DNA from: Deltaproteobacteria bacterium | Lineage (GTDB): Bacteria > Bdellovibrionota > JACOXK01 | Length of the DNA stretch: 64,000 nucleotides | Direction: 5' to 3' | Assembly (NCBI GenBank): GCA_016186995.1 | Contig: JACPKQ010000022.1 | Location: 78,556 to 142,555, forward strand | Shown here: positions 1-8,885 of the stretch, piece by piece | How positions within the stretch are numbered: position 1 is the first letter of the stretch | Layout of the letters: each line of letters starts with the position of its first letter | Program-made: the position numbers and the translations under genes | The notes under the pieces: generated by a model | The model's database searches: none | The model's input: only the letters and a program-made list of their open reading frames with translations | What the model was told of the DNA's origin: nothing

Positions 1-1
1 A

Positions 2-1552
2 CTAATCATTTTTTTTAGGGATTTGTACAGTTGTTAAAAACTTGGTGTACAGCCCTCTTTGAACTCTGAAGAAATAAGTTTCTCCTTCCTTAAATTGAGA
101 AACCATTTTTTCGACATCTTTGACAGTACGCACTTCTTTTTTATCAATATCAAGAATAATGTCTTTCTTTTGAAGATTGGCTGCTTCTGCAGGAGAACCT
201 GATTCAATAGCTGTGATGACAACGCCTTCTGATTTTGGAAGTTCAAGTTCATTGGCTAATTGTTTTGTAATTTGTGCAACAGAAATACCGACTAGGTTTT
301 CGGTTTTTTTGCTTTCTGATTTTTGAGCCAAGCGTTCATCTTTTCTTTCTTCGGTGACGACTTTAAATGTTTTCAATTTTCCGTCTCGGAGTACTTTAAC
401 ATTAACTGTTATATTTGTACCCAGGCTTCCTACAAGTCGGATAAGATCACGGGTTGTTTTAATTTTATGATCGTTCACTTCAACAATAATATCCCATGCT
501 TTAATTCCTGCTTTATCTGCAGGGTCTCCCTCAAAAATTTGGGTGACAACAACCCCATCTTGGTTTTCTGGAATATTAAACTTTTTTCTCATTTCATCTG
601 TGATTTCTTGAATACCCACACCCAACCAACCACGAATGACTTTTCCCTCTTGAAGTTGGGGAAGAAGATCTTTAGCAATATTAATAGGAGTCGCAAAACC
701 AATGCTTTGAGCATTTCTTAAAATAGCAGTATTAATGCCAACCACTTCTCCATGGGTGTTAATGAGTGGGCCACCACTATTGCCGGGGTTAATGGCTGCA
801 TCTGTTTGAATAAATGTATTGTAAGGGTGCTGAATGCCTTGATCGTCCAAAATTCTTCCTTTTGAACTCACAATACCTGCGGTGACGGTGTGACTAAAGC
901 CAAAAGGATTGCCAATAGCCAAAACCCACTCTCCCTTTTCCAGCTTATCAGAGTCGCCTAGGGGTAAAAAATGAAGTTTTTTCTTGGGCTCTATTTTAAT
1001 CAAAGCAATATCTGTTTGCTCATCTTTTCCGATAACTTTAGCATCGTATTCTTTATCATCTTTCTCGCCATTATCTTTGACTAAACGCACTTTAATTTCA
1101 TCGGCTTCGGAGACAACGTGATTATTAGTGATGATATAACCTTCTTCATTAATAACAAAACCAGAGCCTAAACTTTTTTGTTTAAATTCTTTAAAGCGAG
1201 GTTGTCTTTCGCGATCTTGACGTGGTGTTCGTGGAACACCAAAGAAATCATCATTATTAAAAAAATCACCAAAAAAATCCCACGGTGAAATAAATTGTTG
1301 TTTCACCGTTGTTGTAGTGTAGATGTTCACAACAGCAGGTTCCAAATTTTTTGTAAGATTTTTAAAGAGATGCAGAAATTCTGAAACATGGGCTGATTTT
1401 TCTAAGCTACTTGTCTCTTCTTGTTTTTCTGTCCAGAGAGGTTTTTTAGTGGATTCTGCTTTTTGTGGAAACTCAACTTTGCAAGAAGCAATCACCAAAA
1501 ATAGAGAAACGGCAATAAACAAAAAGGCAGGCATCCATTTTTTATATTTCAT
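2..1552 (-). CDS. degQ: DegQ/DegP (HtrA) family periplasmic serine protease, lipoprotein
   Basis: This is a complete HtrA-type protease of 516 residues. The N-terminus is a lipoprotein signal with lipobox VIASC (Cys about 24), so it is probably membrane-tethered and faces the periplasm, where the family degrades or holds misfolded envelope proteins. The chymotrypsin-like domain carries the triad His145 (TNNHVV), Asp181 (TDIALI) and Ser259 (GNSGGP). Two PDZ domains follow (about 305-400 and 420-510). A Phe/Asn/Asp-rich loop at about 88-120 matches the regulatory LA-loop region. The start overlaps the stop of the upstream DUF1844 gene in an ATGA, so the two are translationally coupled. Family assignment is secure; DegQ versus DegP cannot be told apart here. 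Confidence 0.95.
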   Translation of the reverse strand: MKYKKWMPAFLFIAVSLFLVIASCKVEFPQKAESTKKPLWTEKQEETSSLEKSAHVSEFLHLFKNLTKNLEPAVVNIYTTTTVKQQFISPWDFFGDFFNNDDFFGVPRTPRQDRERQPRFKEFKQKSLGSGFVINEEGYIITNNHVVSEADEIKVRLVKDNGEKDDKEYDAKVIGKDEQTDIALIKIEPKKKLHFLPLGDSDKLEKGEWVLAIGNPFGFSHTVTAGIVSSKGRILDDQGIQHPYNTFIQTDAAINPGNSGGPLINTHGEVVGINTAILRNAQSIGFATPINIAKDLLPQLQEGKVIRGWLGVGIQEITDEMRKKFNIPENQDGVVVTQIFEGDPADKAGIKAWDIIVEVNDHKIKTTRDLIRLVGSLGTNITVNVKVLRDGKLKTFKVVTEERKDERLAQKSESKKTENLVGISVAQITKQLANELELPKSEGVVITAIESGSPAEAANLQKKDIILDIDKKEVRTVKDVEKMVSQFKEGETYFFRVQRGLYTKFLTTVQIPKKND

Positions 1553-1974
1553 TGATTTTCTCCTTTAGTAGCATCGACATAACGCATTCTTAAATCGTAA
1601 AGAAAATTATCTAAAAGTTTTTCTTCATCTCTTGTGAGGTTACCTTTTGTTTTTTGTTTGATAAGGGCTAAAAGATCGATGTTTTGTTTAGCAGCGGGTA
1701 AATTTTTCTGATGTTTCCCTGTTGTAGGGTTGGGGGCTGCACCTAGTTCAACTAAAGCTGCGGAACCGAGAGAAAAAACAAAAGTTGCAAAGTTAATTTC
1801 TCCACCACTTTGTTCATCTTGTGGGCTTCCTTGAGGCTCTCCGAAGTGCATATCTTCTTTATTTTCTGTGTGGGAGTCGGGGACCCCTTCTCGAATATTG
1901 CCTTTGGAATCAAACCGTCTTTTATCATGAATTTTAACTTCTTCGTTTTCTTCTTTAGTTTTTTTATCAGTCAT
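1549..1974 (-). CDS. DUF1844 domain protein
   Basis: This 141-residue protein has a charged, low-complexity first half. The second half matches the DUF1844 pattern: a helix reading INFATFVFSLGSAALVELG, a Pro-rich turn (APNPTTG), then a helical segment about Leu-Leu-Ala-Leu-Ile and a charged tail. The family's function is unknown. It is encoded between htpX and degQ and overlaps degQ by four bases, which suggests a role alongside envelope proteolysis, by context only. The start follows a good AAAGGAG ribosome site on the minus strand. Confidence 0.85.
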   Translation of the reverse strand: MTDKKTKEENEEVKIHDKRRFDSKGNIREGVPDSHTENKEDMHFGEPQGSPQDEQSGGEINFATFVFSLGSAALVELGAAPNPTTGKHQKNLPAAKQNIDLLALIKQKTKGNLTRDEEKLLDNFLYDLRMRYVDATKGENQ

Positions 1975-1987
1975 AAAATCTCCTTTG

Positions 1988-2815
1988 CTAGAAACGCATA
2001 TTTTCTAAACGTTTAATTCTTTCTTCTGTAGATGGATGTGTACTAAAAAGATGAATTACACCCTTGCCTTTAAGAGGGTTTGAAATAAACAAATGCGCTG
2101 TTTGAGGGGATGCAGGAAGAGTAGCCTCTCTACTTATTTTTCGAAGAGCATTTGCAAGAGCATAAGGGTTGTGTGTTGTTTTAGCGCTTGCTTCATCAGC
2201 CAAAAATTCACGTGATCTTGAAACCGCTAATTGAATGAGCATAGCAGCAAGAGGCGCAATAATAGCTGTGAGAATGAGGGCAAAAGGATGAGGTCTGTCT
2301 CTATCTCCTCCTCCAACGCCAAAAATGGCTGACCATTTAGCAATATTAGCAATCATCATAATGGCTCCTGCTAAAGAGGCAGCAATCGTACTTACGAGAA
2401 TGTCTCTGTTTTCAACATGGCCTAACTCATGCGCAAGGACACCCTCAAGTTCTTCTTCTGAAAGTGCTTCTTCAATGCCTTGTGTGACGGCAACAGCTGC
2501 GTTTTGTGGATTTCTTCCTGTTGCAAAAGCATTCAAGGCACGGGAAGGAATACGGTAAACTTTTGGCATAGGAAGATTTTTGATGTGAGCTAACTTTTGT
2601 ACAACTTCGTAAGTTTTTTCAGAAGGGTCTATAGGTGTTGCTTTATAAAGTTTTAAAACAATTTTGTCAGAGTACCAGTAACTAAAAAGATTCATGAGAA
2701 GAGAGATGACGAAAAAGAGAATCATGCCATTTTGACCGCCTACTATGCCACCAATGGCGATAAGAAGACAGGTCAAGCTTGCTAAAAGAAGTGTTGTTTT
2801 TAATGTGTTATTCAT
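1988..2815 (-). CDS. htpX: HtpX-like M48 membrane zinc metalloprotease
   Basis: HtpX is an inner-membrane endopeptidase that cuts misfolded membrane proteins and works with FtsH in other bacteria. The 275 residues show two N-terminal transmembrane segments (about 8-26 and 30-47) and the zinc motif HELGH at 129-133. The downstream third ligand lies in SREFLADEAS (Glu about 203), and two further hydrophobic stretches sit between them (about 140-160 and 178-198). Length and order match HtpX. It lies 13 bases upstream of the DUF1844 gene and degQ in the same direction, making a compact envelope quality-control operon. Confidence 0.95.
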   Translation of the reverse strand: MNNTLKTTLLLASLTCLLIAIGGIVGGQNGMILFFVISLLMNLFSYWYSDKIVLKLYKATPIDPSEKTYEVVQKLAHIKNLPMPKVYRIPSRALNAFATGRNPQNAAVAVTQGIEEALSEEELEGVLAHELGHVENRDILVSTIAASLAGAIMMIANIAKWSAIFGVGGGDRDRPHPFALILTAIIAPLAAMLIQLAVSRSREFLADEASAKTTHNPYALANALRKISREATLPASPQTAHLFISNPLKGKGVIHLFSTHPSTEERIKRLENMRF

Positions 2816-2917
2816 AAAACTCCTTAAATTTTATACGTTTGTAAAAAGAAACGGGTTTACGAGCCCTTACTAATATAGGTATGCCTGCATCCCAAGTCAA
2901 TGGATAGGAAGTCGCCT

Positions 2918-5386
2918 TCAAATGCTATCAGTGCTTCCTATGTAGAATTTGTCTGGGTGTAAGTACTCTTCAATCAGTTTTAAGGTTTCAGAATAAGAAA
3001 GAAGTTGAGTATATTTTTCTGGATTTAATGGAAGATCAAAAAGAACAGCTTTGCTCAAGAACAGGGGGCGTTTAAGAGAATTTGAAAACATATATTCTTT
3101 TTTGGTTAAAAACCTATTTTTAATCCATGTCCATTCTTTTTGTGGCAATTTTTTATTATAAAGATTTTTAATTGTGTTTTGAAATTGTTTAAGAACAGTT
3201 TTTTTTAATACTTCTGAAGAAATAAATTCAAAGGCAAAGAGTGAATCTTCAGGATAATCAAAAAAATAAGAATTAAGAAAATGAGGGTGATTTTGTTCTA
3301 GCTCATGCGTTAGGTACCCAAAAAGAGGAGCACTACTTGGGTTTTTAACACTTACAGGAAACCCAGCTGATAAATGTAAGTAGCGAGCGCCACTGTGCTC
3401 AGAGCTTTCTCGAATGAGTAAAGGAGGTGAGGGTGGGAAAAAGCTTTCTTTTTGAGAAACATTTTGTGACATTTTTTGAAAGTATTCCTCAATATGGGAT
3501 TTGGCTTTAAGACTTGTCATATTTCCTGTGAAACAAACGAGCGTGTTTTGTGCAAAAATATTTTTTTCATAAAAACCAGCAAAGTCTTTTTCATCAAAAT
3601 TTTCTTCAACTTTGATTTTTGAAAAACTCATTTCATGAAGAAGTGAAGAGGGTTTTGAAATAAAATAACTATTTGTTGCTTCAAAATATTTTTTTGCATT
3701 TTCAACATTTTGCTTTGTGAAATGAGGATGAAGAAAAATATCCGAGAGAAGAAAAATAAACTCTTTAATGTTATTTTCCGGTAAAGAAAAAGAATAACCT
3801 AAGTATTGTGGGTGAATAACGGGTTTAAGGGTTACATGAAGCCGAGTTAATTCTTCCTGAAGCGTGTGGGCATCAAATGTTTTTGTACTCTGAGTTAAAG
3901 TCAGTAGGAAGGTTTTTAAAAAATTTTGTGAAACATGGGTTGAAAGATTTTTAAAAAGAATTGTTCCATAAGTATAATCTAGACTTTTTTCTGTGAGAAT
4001 AACGAGTTTTAATTGGTTTGAAAGTGTAAACTGCTCAACATTAATTTTTTCTTGGTTTTTATGGTTTTTAAAACGTATAAAATTTTTTGTGGAAGGAGTA
4101 AAAGCAGTTTCACTGTCTAGTTTAAGATTTGTTTTTTCAACTTGAGTTTGAATTGTGCTTTCAATGAGAGAATAAGAGGGGATTGTGTTTTTAATATGAA
4201 AATAAGTTTCATATAATTTTTTAAAATCCTCACTGGGCGTTTTAAAAACATCTTTTATATTTTGAAAATTTTCTTTTGTAGCCGAAAGAAGAGCTATTTC
4301 ACGTGCTTGGGTCGTATAAGAAGAACCTAAACTTTCATATTCTTTTAGAAAACTTTCTAAGCCCCCGTCATAAATAGATTGAGGGATTGCTTTTTTAAGT
4401 TGTTCTATCGTTGCAAAAAGAAGAACGTGTGCCTTCAAAACATCTTCACCATTGAGGCCAAATTGAAATCCATAAAGAGTGTTGTTTCCTAAAGGAAGTT
4501 CAAAAGTATTTGTTTCAATCGCAATATCTGTTTTAGAGAGATTTTTCAAAAATGCTTGTTTCAAAATGTGTAAAGCAAGACTTGTTTTCAGTTTCAAAAC
4601 TTTTTCGGGGCCTATGAAAGATATAATAAGCTCTGCATGCTTAGGTGTGATTTGTGCTTGCGCTTTGATGTTGGAAGATGAAGAAGGTGACCCAAGCAGG
4701 GGCGCCTCGCCTTGTTGAAGATGAGTGGCACGCTTTTCAATAAAACGAAGTAATCTTTTTGCATTAAAATCGCCTACAAAAGAAAGCGTGATGTTTTTTG
4801 AAGTAAATTTTTCTTTATAAAATTCAGTCAGGTTTTGTAAATTGATATTTTCAATTTCTTTATCAGAATAACGTTCTTTTCCAAGAAAAACTTTTTCTGT
4901 GAATGAAAAAAAATCATTATAATTTTTTATTTTAATATTGTGAGTCACTTTGTTTATTTTAGTTGGGTCAAGATATGGTTTTGAAAGAAGATCAAAAAGT
5001 ATTTCCACGGCTACTTCTTTTTTAGAACTAGGACCTTCTAAATCTATTGTGAGATAATTTCCAAAGAGAGAGGTTTGAAGGGTGAGTTTATGACTATCCA
5101 TATAATAGGGATCACTTCCTCTTAAAAGAAGCTTTTGAAAAGTTTTTGCATAGAGAAGTTCTTTGGCAGTTGGGGTAGAAGCACTTATTGGAATAAGAGT
5201 TGAAATACCTATTCTTGGTTTCAGACGATCTTCTTTAAGAAAAACTGTGAGTCCATTGGGAAGACGTACTTTCGAAACACCTTCTCCATTTTGTGGAAGG
5301 TGAAACCACGTGCAGGAAGAAAAAATCAAGACACATACTAGAAGCAGAATTTTGAAGGAAATCTTGAACATAGCCGTCTTTTCCAT
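2918..5386 (-). CDS. M16-like (insulinase fold) lipoprotein, zinc site degenerate
   Basis: This 822-residue protein begins with a lipoprotein signal (lipobox FSSC, Cys about 25). Two M16-like halves follow. The first opens with the typical RLPNGLTVFLKEDRLKPR strand; the second starts near residue 450 with LSNQLKLVILTEKS. Active M16 peptidases carry HxxEH after the first strand. Here the equivalent helix reads ELLYAKTFQKLLLRGSDPYY and lacks both histidines and the glutamate, so the protein is probably not a protease. It may be a structural or chaperone-like paralogue, as inactive M16 subunits are elsewhere. It stands alone, 103 bases upstream of htpX. Fold assignment is fairly sure; function is unknown. 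Confidence 0.75.
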   Translation of the reverse strand: MEKTAMFKISFKILLLVCVLIFSSCTWFHLPQNGEGVSKVRLPNGLTVFLKEDRLKPRIGISTLIPISASTPTAKELLYAKTFQKLLLRGSDPYYMDSHKLTLQTSLFGNYLTIDLEGPSSKKEVAVEILFDLLSKPYLDPTKINKVTHNIKIKNYNDFFSFTEKVFLGKERYSDKEIENINLQNLTEFYKEKFTSKNITLSFVGDFNAKRLLRFIEKRATHLQQGEAPLLGSPSSSSNIKAQAQITPKHAELIISFIGPEKVLKLKTSLALHILKQAFLKNLSKTDIAIETNTFELPLGNNTLYGFQFGLNGEDVLKAHVLLFATIEQLKKAIPQSIYDGGLESFLKEYESLGSSYTTQAREIALLSATKENFQNIKDVFKTPSEDFKKLYETYFHIKNTIPSYSLIESTIQTQVEKTNLKLDSETAFTPSTKNFIRFKNHKNQEKINVEQFTLSNQLKLVILTEKSLDYTYGTILFKNLSTHVSQNFLKTFLLTLTQSTKTFDAHTLQEELTRLHVTLKPVIHPQYLGYSFSLPENNIKEFIFLLSDIFLHPHFTKQNVENAKKYFEATNSYFISKPSSLLHEMSFSKIKVEENFDEKDFAGFYEKNIFAQNTLVCFTGNMTSLKAKSHIEEYFQKMSQNVSQKESFFPPSPPLLIRESSEHSGARYLHLSAGFPVSVKNPSSAPLFGYLTHELEQNHPHFLNSYFFDYPEDSLFAFEFISSEVLKKTVLKQFQNTIKNLYNKKLPQKEWTWIKNRFLTKKEYMFSNSLKRPLFLSKAVLFDLPLNPEKYTQLLSYSETLKLIEEYLHPDKFYIGSTDSI

Positions 5387-5410
5387 TCATAGTAAGTGAT
5401 CAAAAATGCC

Positions 5411-5650
5411 TTGTCGAGTTTATGTCACACGCATTATATCTTTCACTTCATGGTTCGCGATTTAGGCTCTTAAAATGGTTACTATCTTTCGCTTCATGGC
5501 TCGCTGTAGTTGCCATATCGAATTCTTCATTATCCCGTAAGTGCTAAAGCACTGTCCGGGATGCACAGTTTTGAATATTTACAAATCGTGGGCTGCGCTT
5601 TATTTCCGCTCCAGATAGTAACCATTTTCTCACATAAACTCGAATGCAAC
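5411..5650 (-). repeat. Composite palindromic repeat, type A, intergenic copy
   Basis: This is the left half of the 648-base gene-free stretch between the M16-like gene and tadC. Inverted arms AAAATGGTTACTATCT (5472-5487) and AGATAGTAACCATTTT (5613-5628) are perfect complements. Outside them are the family end motifs CACATAAACTCGAATGC and, on the other side, TTTAGGCTCTTAAAATGG. The interior holds CGCTTCATGGCTCGCTG, shared with the copies near 20.5 and 42.2 kb, plus a nested hairpin AGTGCTAAAGCACT inside a CGGGAT repeat. No ORF is supported here. Confidence 0.8.
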
Positions 5651-5688
5651 ATAAAGTTACCTAGTATGTTTTGAAGGCACATATAATC

Positions 5689-5842
5689 AAAAGATAGGGA
5701 TAGTGCTTACAGAGGGTCGTGTCGGAAGGCAAGCTGGCTTGGTCCACATAGAATATGTGGCAGATTGACTGAGACGCGAGGCGCACTTTTTCGCAGGAAA
5801 AAAGTGACGCCGTACCCGAGGGAAGTACTATCCCTATCTTTT
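5689..5842. repeat. Structured repeat element, type B, copy 1 (candidate structured RNA or MITE)
   Basis: This 154-base element has terminal arms AAAAGATAGGGATAGTGCTT and AAGTACTATCCCTATCTTTT that pair over 20 positions with one G.T wobble. The interior has internal hairpins: CCACAT..ATGTGG, and GGCG-ACTTTTTC pairing with GAAAAAAGT-CGCC. An almost identical interior recurs at 47196-47348. It is followed by the family end motif CCATTTTAAGAACCTAAG at about 5847. No coding sequence is evident. Confidence 0.8.
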
Positions 5843-5950
5843 GTGCCCATTTTAAGAACCTAAGAACGAGCTATGGTGTGAAATATTAAGTGTTATCAAG
5901 TGGTTAGAAGTCATTGATAAGTTCTCACACAGTTTGTTCTGGCGATTTCA

Positions 5951-5979
5951 TTGACGCTTATACCCTAAGATGCTAAAAT
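5951..5979 (+). promoter_or_regulatory. sigma70-like promoter for the tadC-FHA-PP2C operon
   Basis: TTGACG, 17 bases, then TAAAAT gives a near-consensus -35/-10 pair about 55 bases before the tadC start. The -10 lies in a dyad TGCTAA-AATTA-TTAGCA (5971-5987) that could be an operator; no regulator is implied. This differs from the main pilus operon, which has a sigma54 site. Confidence 0.6.
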
Positions 5980-6034
5980 TATTAGCATAGGGGTTGTGTT
6001 GGATTTTCCGTCCTTGAAGGAGTCCTAACATTTT

Positions 6035-6958
6035 ATGAATACATTAGTTTTAGCCTTACTGGCACTCGGTGTGGGTGTGTTTTGGGCTAGCCTTCAATTT
6101 TTTAAGAAGGATGAGCTTGAAATTTACTCAGAAGAAAAGCTGGGTGAAGAGAAAACAAGAAAGACGCCTTCTCTTGTTTTTAAATTAGCCTTGCCTGTGA
6201 TGAGCCGGTTCATGGTGCCATGGGTAAGAAATCTTAAAATTGATAATTTTAGAAAGAAAGCCAAAAGAGACATTATCTCTGCTGGAATGGAAGAAGAAAT
6301 TGACCCAGATGAACTTTTTTCTTTTAAAATTCTTTTAGCACTTCTTTTTCCTACAGTTATTGGTTTTGTGAGTATTTCGTATGGTTATGGTTTTTCTCCT
6401 TTGGCACTCATTGTTGTTGCTTTTTACGGGTATATTTTTCCTTATCTCTGGATAAAATCAAGAATCAAACAACGCCATCAAGATATTCGTAGAGCCATGC
6501 CTTTTGTTGTTGATCTTCTTACTCTTTCAACAGAGGCAGGGCTTGATTTTATGGGTTCGATTGCTCGTGTTGTTGAAAAATCAAAACCAGGTGCTTTTGT
6601 TGATGAGTTGCGACGTGCTTTACATGAAATTCAATTAGGAACATCTCGAGCTGATGCTCTCCGAAAAATGTCATGGAGAATTGACATGAGTGAGGTGTCT
6701 TCTTTTGTGGCCGTGCTTGTCAGTGCAGATCAAATGGGGGCCAGCATCGGTCGTGTTTTAAGGGCTCAAGCAGATCAAATTCGAAATGAGAGATTTGTGA
6801 GGGCTGAAAAAATGGGAGCAGCAGCCGCCCAAAAAGTTTTATTGCCGCTTTTTTTCTTTATTTTGCCAGCGGTATTTCTCGTTATTTTTGGACCACTCGT
6901 TTTAAGAGTACTTCCAGATATTGGTGCTATTTTGGGTGGAGCAACTATTGGTGGTTAA
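6035..6958 (+). CDS. tadC: TadC-type Tad pilus inner-membrane platform protein
   Basis: TadC and TadB form the inner-membrane platform of the Tad/Flp pilus machine and contact the assembly ATPase CpaF/TadA. The 307 residues carry an N-terminal transmembrane segment, a pair of hydrophobic segments near 105-145, and a GspF/T2SSF domain (about 155-290) with AMPFVVDLLTLSTEAGLDF. The C-terminal membrane hairpin reads LPLFFFILPAVFLVIFGP. Its gene is about 10 kb from the rest of the Tad locus and starts a separate operon. The next gene starts in the TAATG at its stop, so coupling is tight. The family call is strong; TadC rather than TadB is based on length and the ILPAVFLVI ending. Confidence 0.9.
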   Translation: MNTLVLALLALGVGVFWASLQFFKKDELEIYSEEKLGEEKTRKTPSLVFKLALPVMSRFMVPWVRNLKIDNFRKKAKRDIISAGMEEEIDPDELFSFKILLALLFPTVIGFVSISYGYGFSPLALIVVAFYGYIFPYLWIKSRIKQRHQDIRRAMPFVVDLLTLSTEAGLDFMGSIARVVEKSKPGAFVDELRRALHEIQLGTSRADALRKMSWRIDMSEVSSFVAVLVSADQMGASIGRVLRAQADQIRNERFVRAEKMGAAAAQKVLLPLFFFILPAVFLVIFGPLVLRVLPDIGAILGGATIGG

Positions 6959-7311
6959 TGTTTTTTCGAATCGAAAATAAAAAAGAGGGGAAGATTGTGG
7001 CCGAGAAAGCAATGTTAGCCGATACTTTTTTTTCAAGATTGAAAGGACTTTTAGGTACAAAAAAACTAGATAAAGGGGAAGCACTTATTTTAGAGCCATG
7101 CCAAAGTGTGCACACTTTTTTTATGAAATATGATTTAGATATTATTTTTTTAAATAAAGAAAACATTGTTATTGGAGTGGCTGAACATCTTAAACCCAAC
7201 AGACTTTCTGCATTTTACAGGCACGCATCCAAGGCTGTTGAACTTCCTTCTGGGAGTATTGTCGAGGGGAGAGTCACTGTTGGAGAAAAGTTGGAGTTTA
7301 TACAAATATGA
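6958..7311 (+). CDS. DUF192 family protein
   Basis: This is a 117-residue DUF192 domain with nothing added. It shows the family pattern: LADTFFSRLKGLLG near the start, EPCQSVHTFFMKYDLDIIF in the middle, then the Leu-Pro-Ser-Gly segment and a final short strand. The family is a small beta-barrel of unknown function. DUF192 genes recur beside Tad pilus genes in other genomes (general recollection, not checked), which fits the position between tadC and the FHA genes. It overlaps both neighbours by one to four bases. There is no signal peptide, so it is probably cytoplasmic. Confidence 0.9.
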   Translation: MFFRIENKKEGKIVAEKAMLADTFFSRLKGLLGTKKLDKGEALILEPCQSVHTFFMKYDLDIIFLNKENIVIGVAEHLKPNRLSAFYRHASKAVELPSGSIVEGRVTVGEKLEFIQI

Positions 7312-8885
7312 TAAGACTTATTGTAAGAGAGGGTTTTTTAGAAAAAAAAGAGTTTTCTCTTCAAGATGGTACTTACATTTTAGGAAGAGATCCAACATGT
7401 GATCTTGTTTTACACGCCAACGGTGTTTCAAGACGACACGCAAAGATTGAAGTAAAAGGGCAGTATGTTGCTGTTTCTGATTTGGGAAGTTCTAATGGTG
7501 TTTTTATTAATGGACTTCAAGTACAAGAAAAAGAGCTTCACCAAGGGGATATTATTTCTTTTGCTAATGTTGCTTTAGAAGTGTCTTTACAACCTGTTTT
7601 TGTTCCTTCTCACGATTTAAGTAGCCCTCCTATAGGCCCCTATACAACCCCACCTGCACAAAAGAGTTTTCAATCAAAATTTAAAAAATGGTTTCATGAA
7701 AATGCTGAACGAGAGTTCAATCAACTTCTTCACAATGTTCATTTGAGTGTTATTTATGGAGGACTTTTTTTAGGTTTTGTAGTTGTTAATCTATTTTTTA
7801 CTTTAGGGCCTTCTATTTCAGAGAGCCAACAATTTATTAAAAATGAAGCACATAAAAGAGGAAGTTTTCTTGTTTCACGACTTGTTGATTTAAATGAACA
7901 GGCTATCATTCATAATGATATTTCAAGAATTGATGTGAGCAACATTGACGAACTAGAAGGAGTTGTTTCAGCTGTGATTGTTCGTCCCTTTGTTGATTAT
8001 GAAGGTAAACTCAGAGCTGAAATCATAGCCCCTATTCACAGAGCTGCTGCAATGGATATGGGTGAGCCTTGGCAGAAGAAATCACTTGGAAAAATTAAAG
8101 AGATCGTCGATACCGATGGAAATAAGAAAAAGATTGTTACACAAGATCAAAGCTTTTATGTGCATGAAATTGATGATCAAAAAATTCTTTTTTCAAAACC
8201 TATTTTTGAAACTGTGAGTGGGGAACAAAGCGTTGCTGCTCTAGCACAAGTTACATTAGGTGTTCCAGGGCTTAAGATAAACTCAACAACTTATTGGACG
8301 ATGTTTACAAAAGCACTTCTTGCAGCTTTATTTTTAAGTTTTATTTTTCTTCTTCTTTTACAAAAATTAACAAAACATCACTTAAGCCTTCTTTATAAAA
8401 ATATTTCTTCACCACAAGCTTTGGAGGGTGGAGTTATTAAATCACCCGTTAAGTTTGAACCTATACAAAAAATTGTAAATGCTATGAATGAGGCTTTAGA
8501 TACTATTAAAAATAAAGCATCTTTAACAACAGAAAGCTTAACAGAAGACTATAACCAAGAAAAAATTGAAGCCCTTCTTAAAGCATCTCACGAAGGGATG
8601 GCCATTCTTGATTTTTCAAATAGGATTGTTGCTTTAAATCCACAATTTGAAAATTTTTTTCTCATTCCAGAAGGAAGTGCTCATTACCAAAATATTATGG
8701 ATGTGATGGAAGATACTTCTTTAGTAGAGAGTATTTTAGAATTGGTGAAAAACCAAATTATCAAAGGTGAAAGGCTTACACGTCGTGATGGGCATGTGGT
8801 TGATGTTCAAGTTCAGTTTGTAAGAAATCAAAGAGGAAGTATCGAGTATTCTATTTTATCTGTGAGAGAGGTATTGGTGGCATGA
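7308..8885 (+). CDS. FHA domain membrane protein with extracytoplasmic and PAS-like domains
   Basis: This 525-residue protein has an FHA domain (about 22-95) with the phosphothreonine-binding residues: Gly-Arg at 26-27, SRRH at 41-44 and SSNG at 61-64. A transmembrane helix follows at about 146-168, then a roughly 160-residue extracytoplasmic region, a second helix (about 333-352), and a C-terminal PAS-like domain (about 418-520, KASHEGMAILDFSNRIVALN). No kinase or cyclase domain follows the PAS, so it looks like a sensor or adaptor. It could link an outside signal to phosphothreonine partners. The start overlaps the DUF192 stop by four bases. Domain calls are good; the role is inferred. Confidence 0.85.
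   Translation: MIRLIVREGFLEKKEFSLQDGTYILGRDPTCDLVLHANGVSRRHAKIEVKGQYVAVSDLGSSNGVFINGLQVQEKELHQGDIISFANVALEVSLQPVFVPSHDLSSPPIGPYTTPPAQKSFQSKFKKWFHENAEREFNQLLHNVHLSVIYGGLFLGFVVVNLFFTLGPSISESQQFIKNEAHKRGSFLVSRLVDLNEQAIIHNDISRIDVSNIDELEGVVSAVIVRPFVDYEGKLRAEIIAPIHRAAAMDMGEPWQKKSLGKIKEIVDTDGNKKKIVTQDQSFYVHEIDDQKILFSKPIFETVSGEQSVAALAQVTLGVPGLKINSTTYWTMFTKALLAALFLSFIFLLLLQKLTKHHLSLLYKNISSPQALEGGVIKSPVKFEPIQKIVNAMNEALDTIKNKASLTTESLTEDYNQEKIEALLKASHEGMAILDFSNRIVALNPQFENFFLIPEGSAHYQNIMDVMEDTSLVESILELVKNQIIKGERLTRRDGHVVDVQVQFVRNQRGSIEYSILSVREVLVA

Noticed and set aside
323-721. 132-residue ORF on the strand opposite degQ
   Set aside because: It is a shadow of the protease gene with no signal of coding.
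5689-5842. Insertion sequence with transposase
   Set aside because: Inverted ends exist, but no ORF of transposase size or motif occurs in or near any copy.
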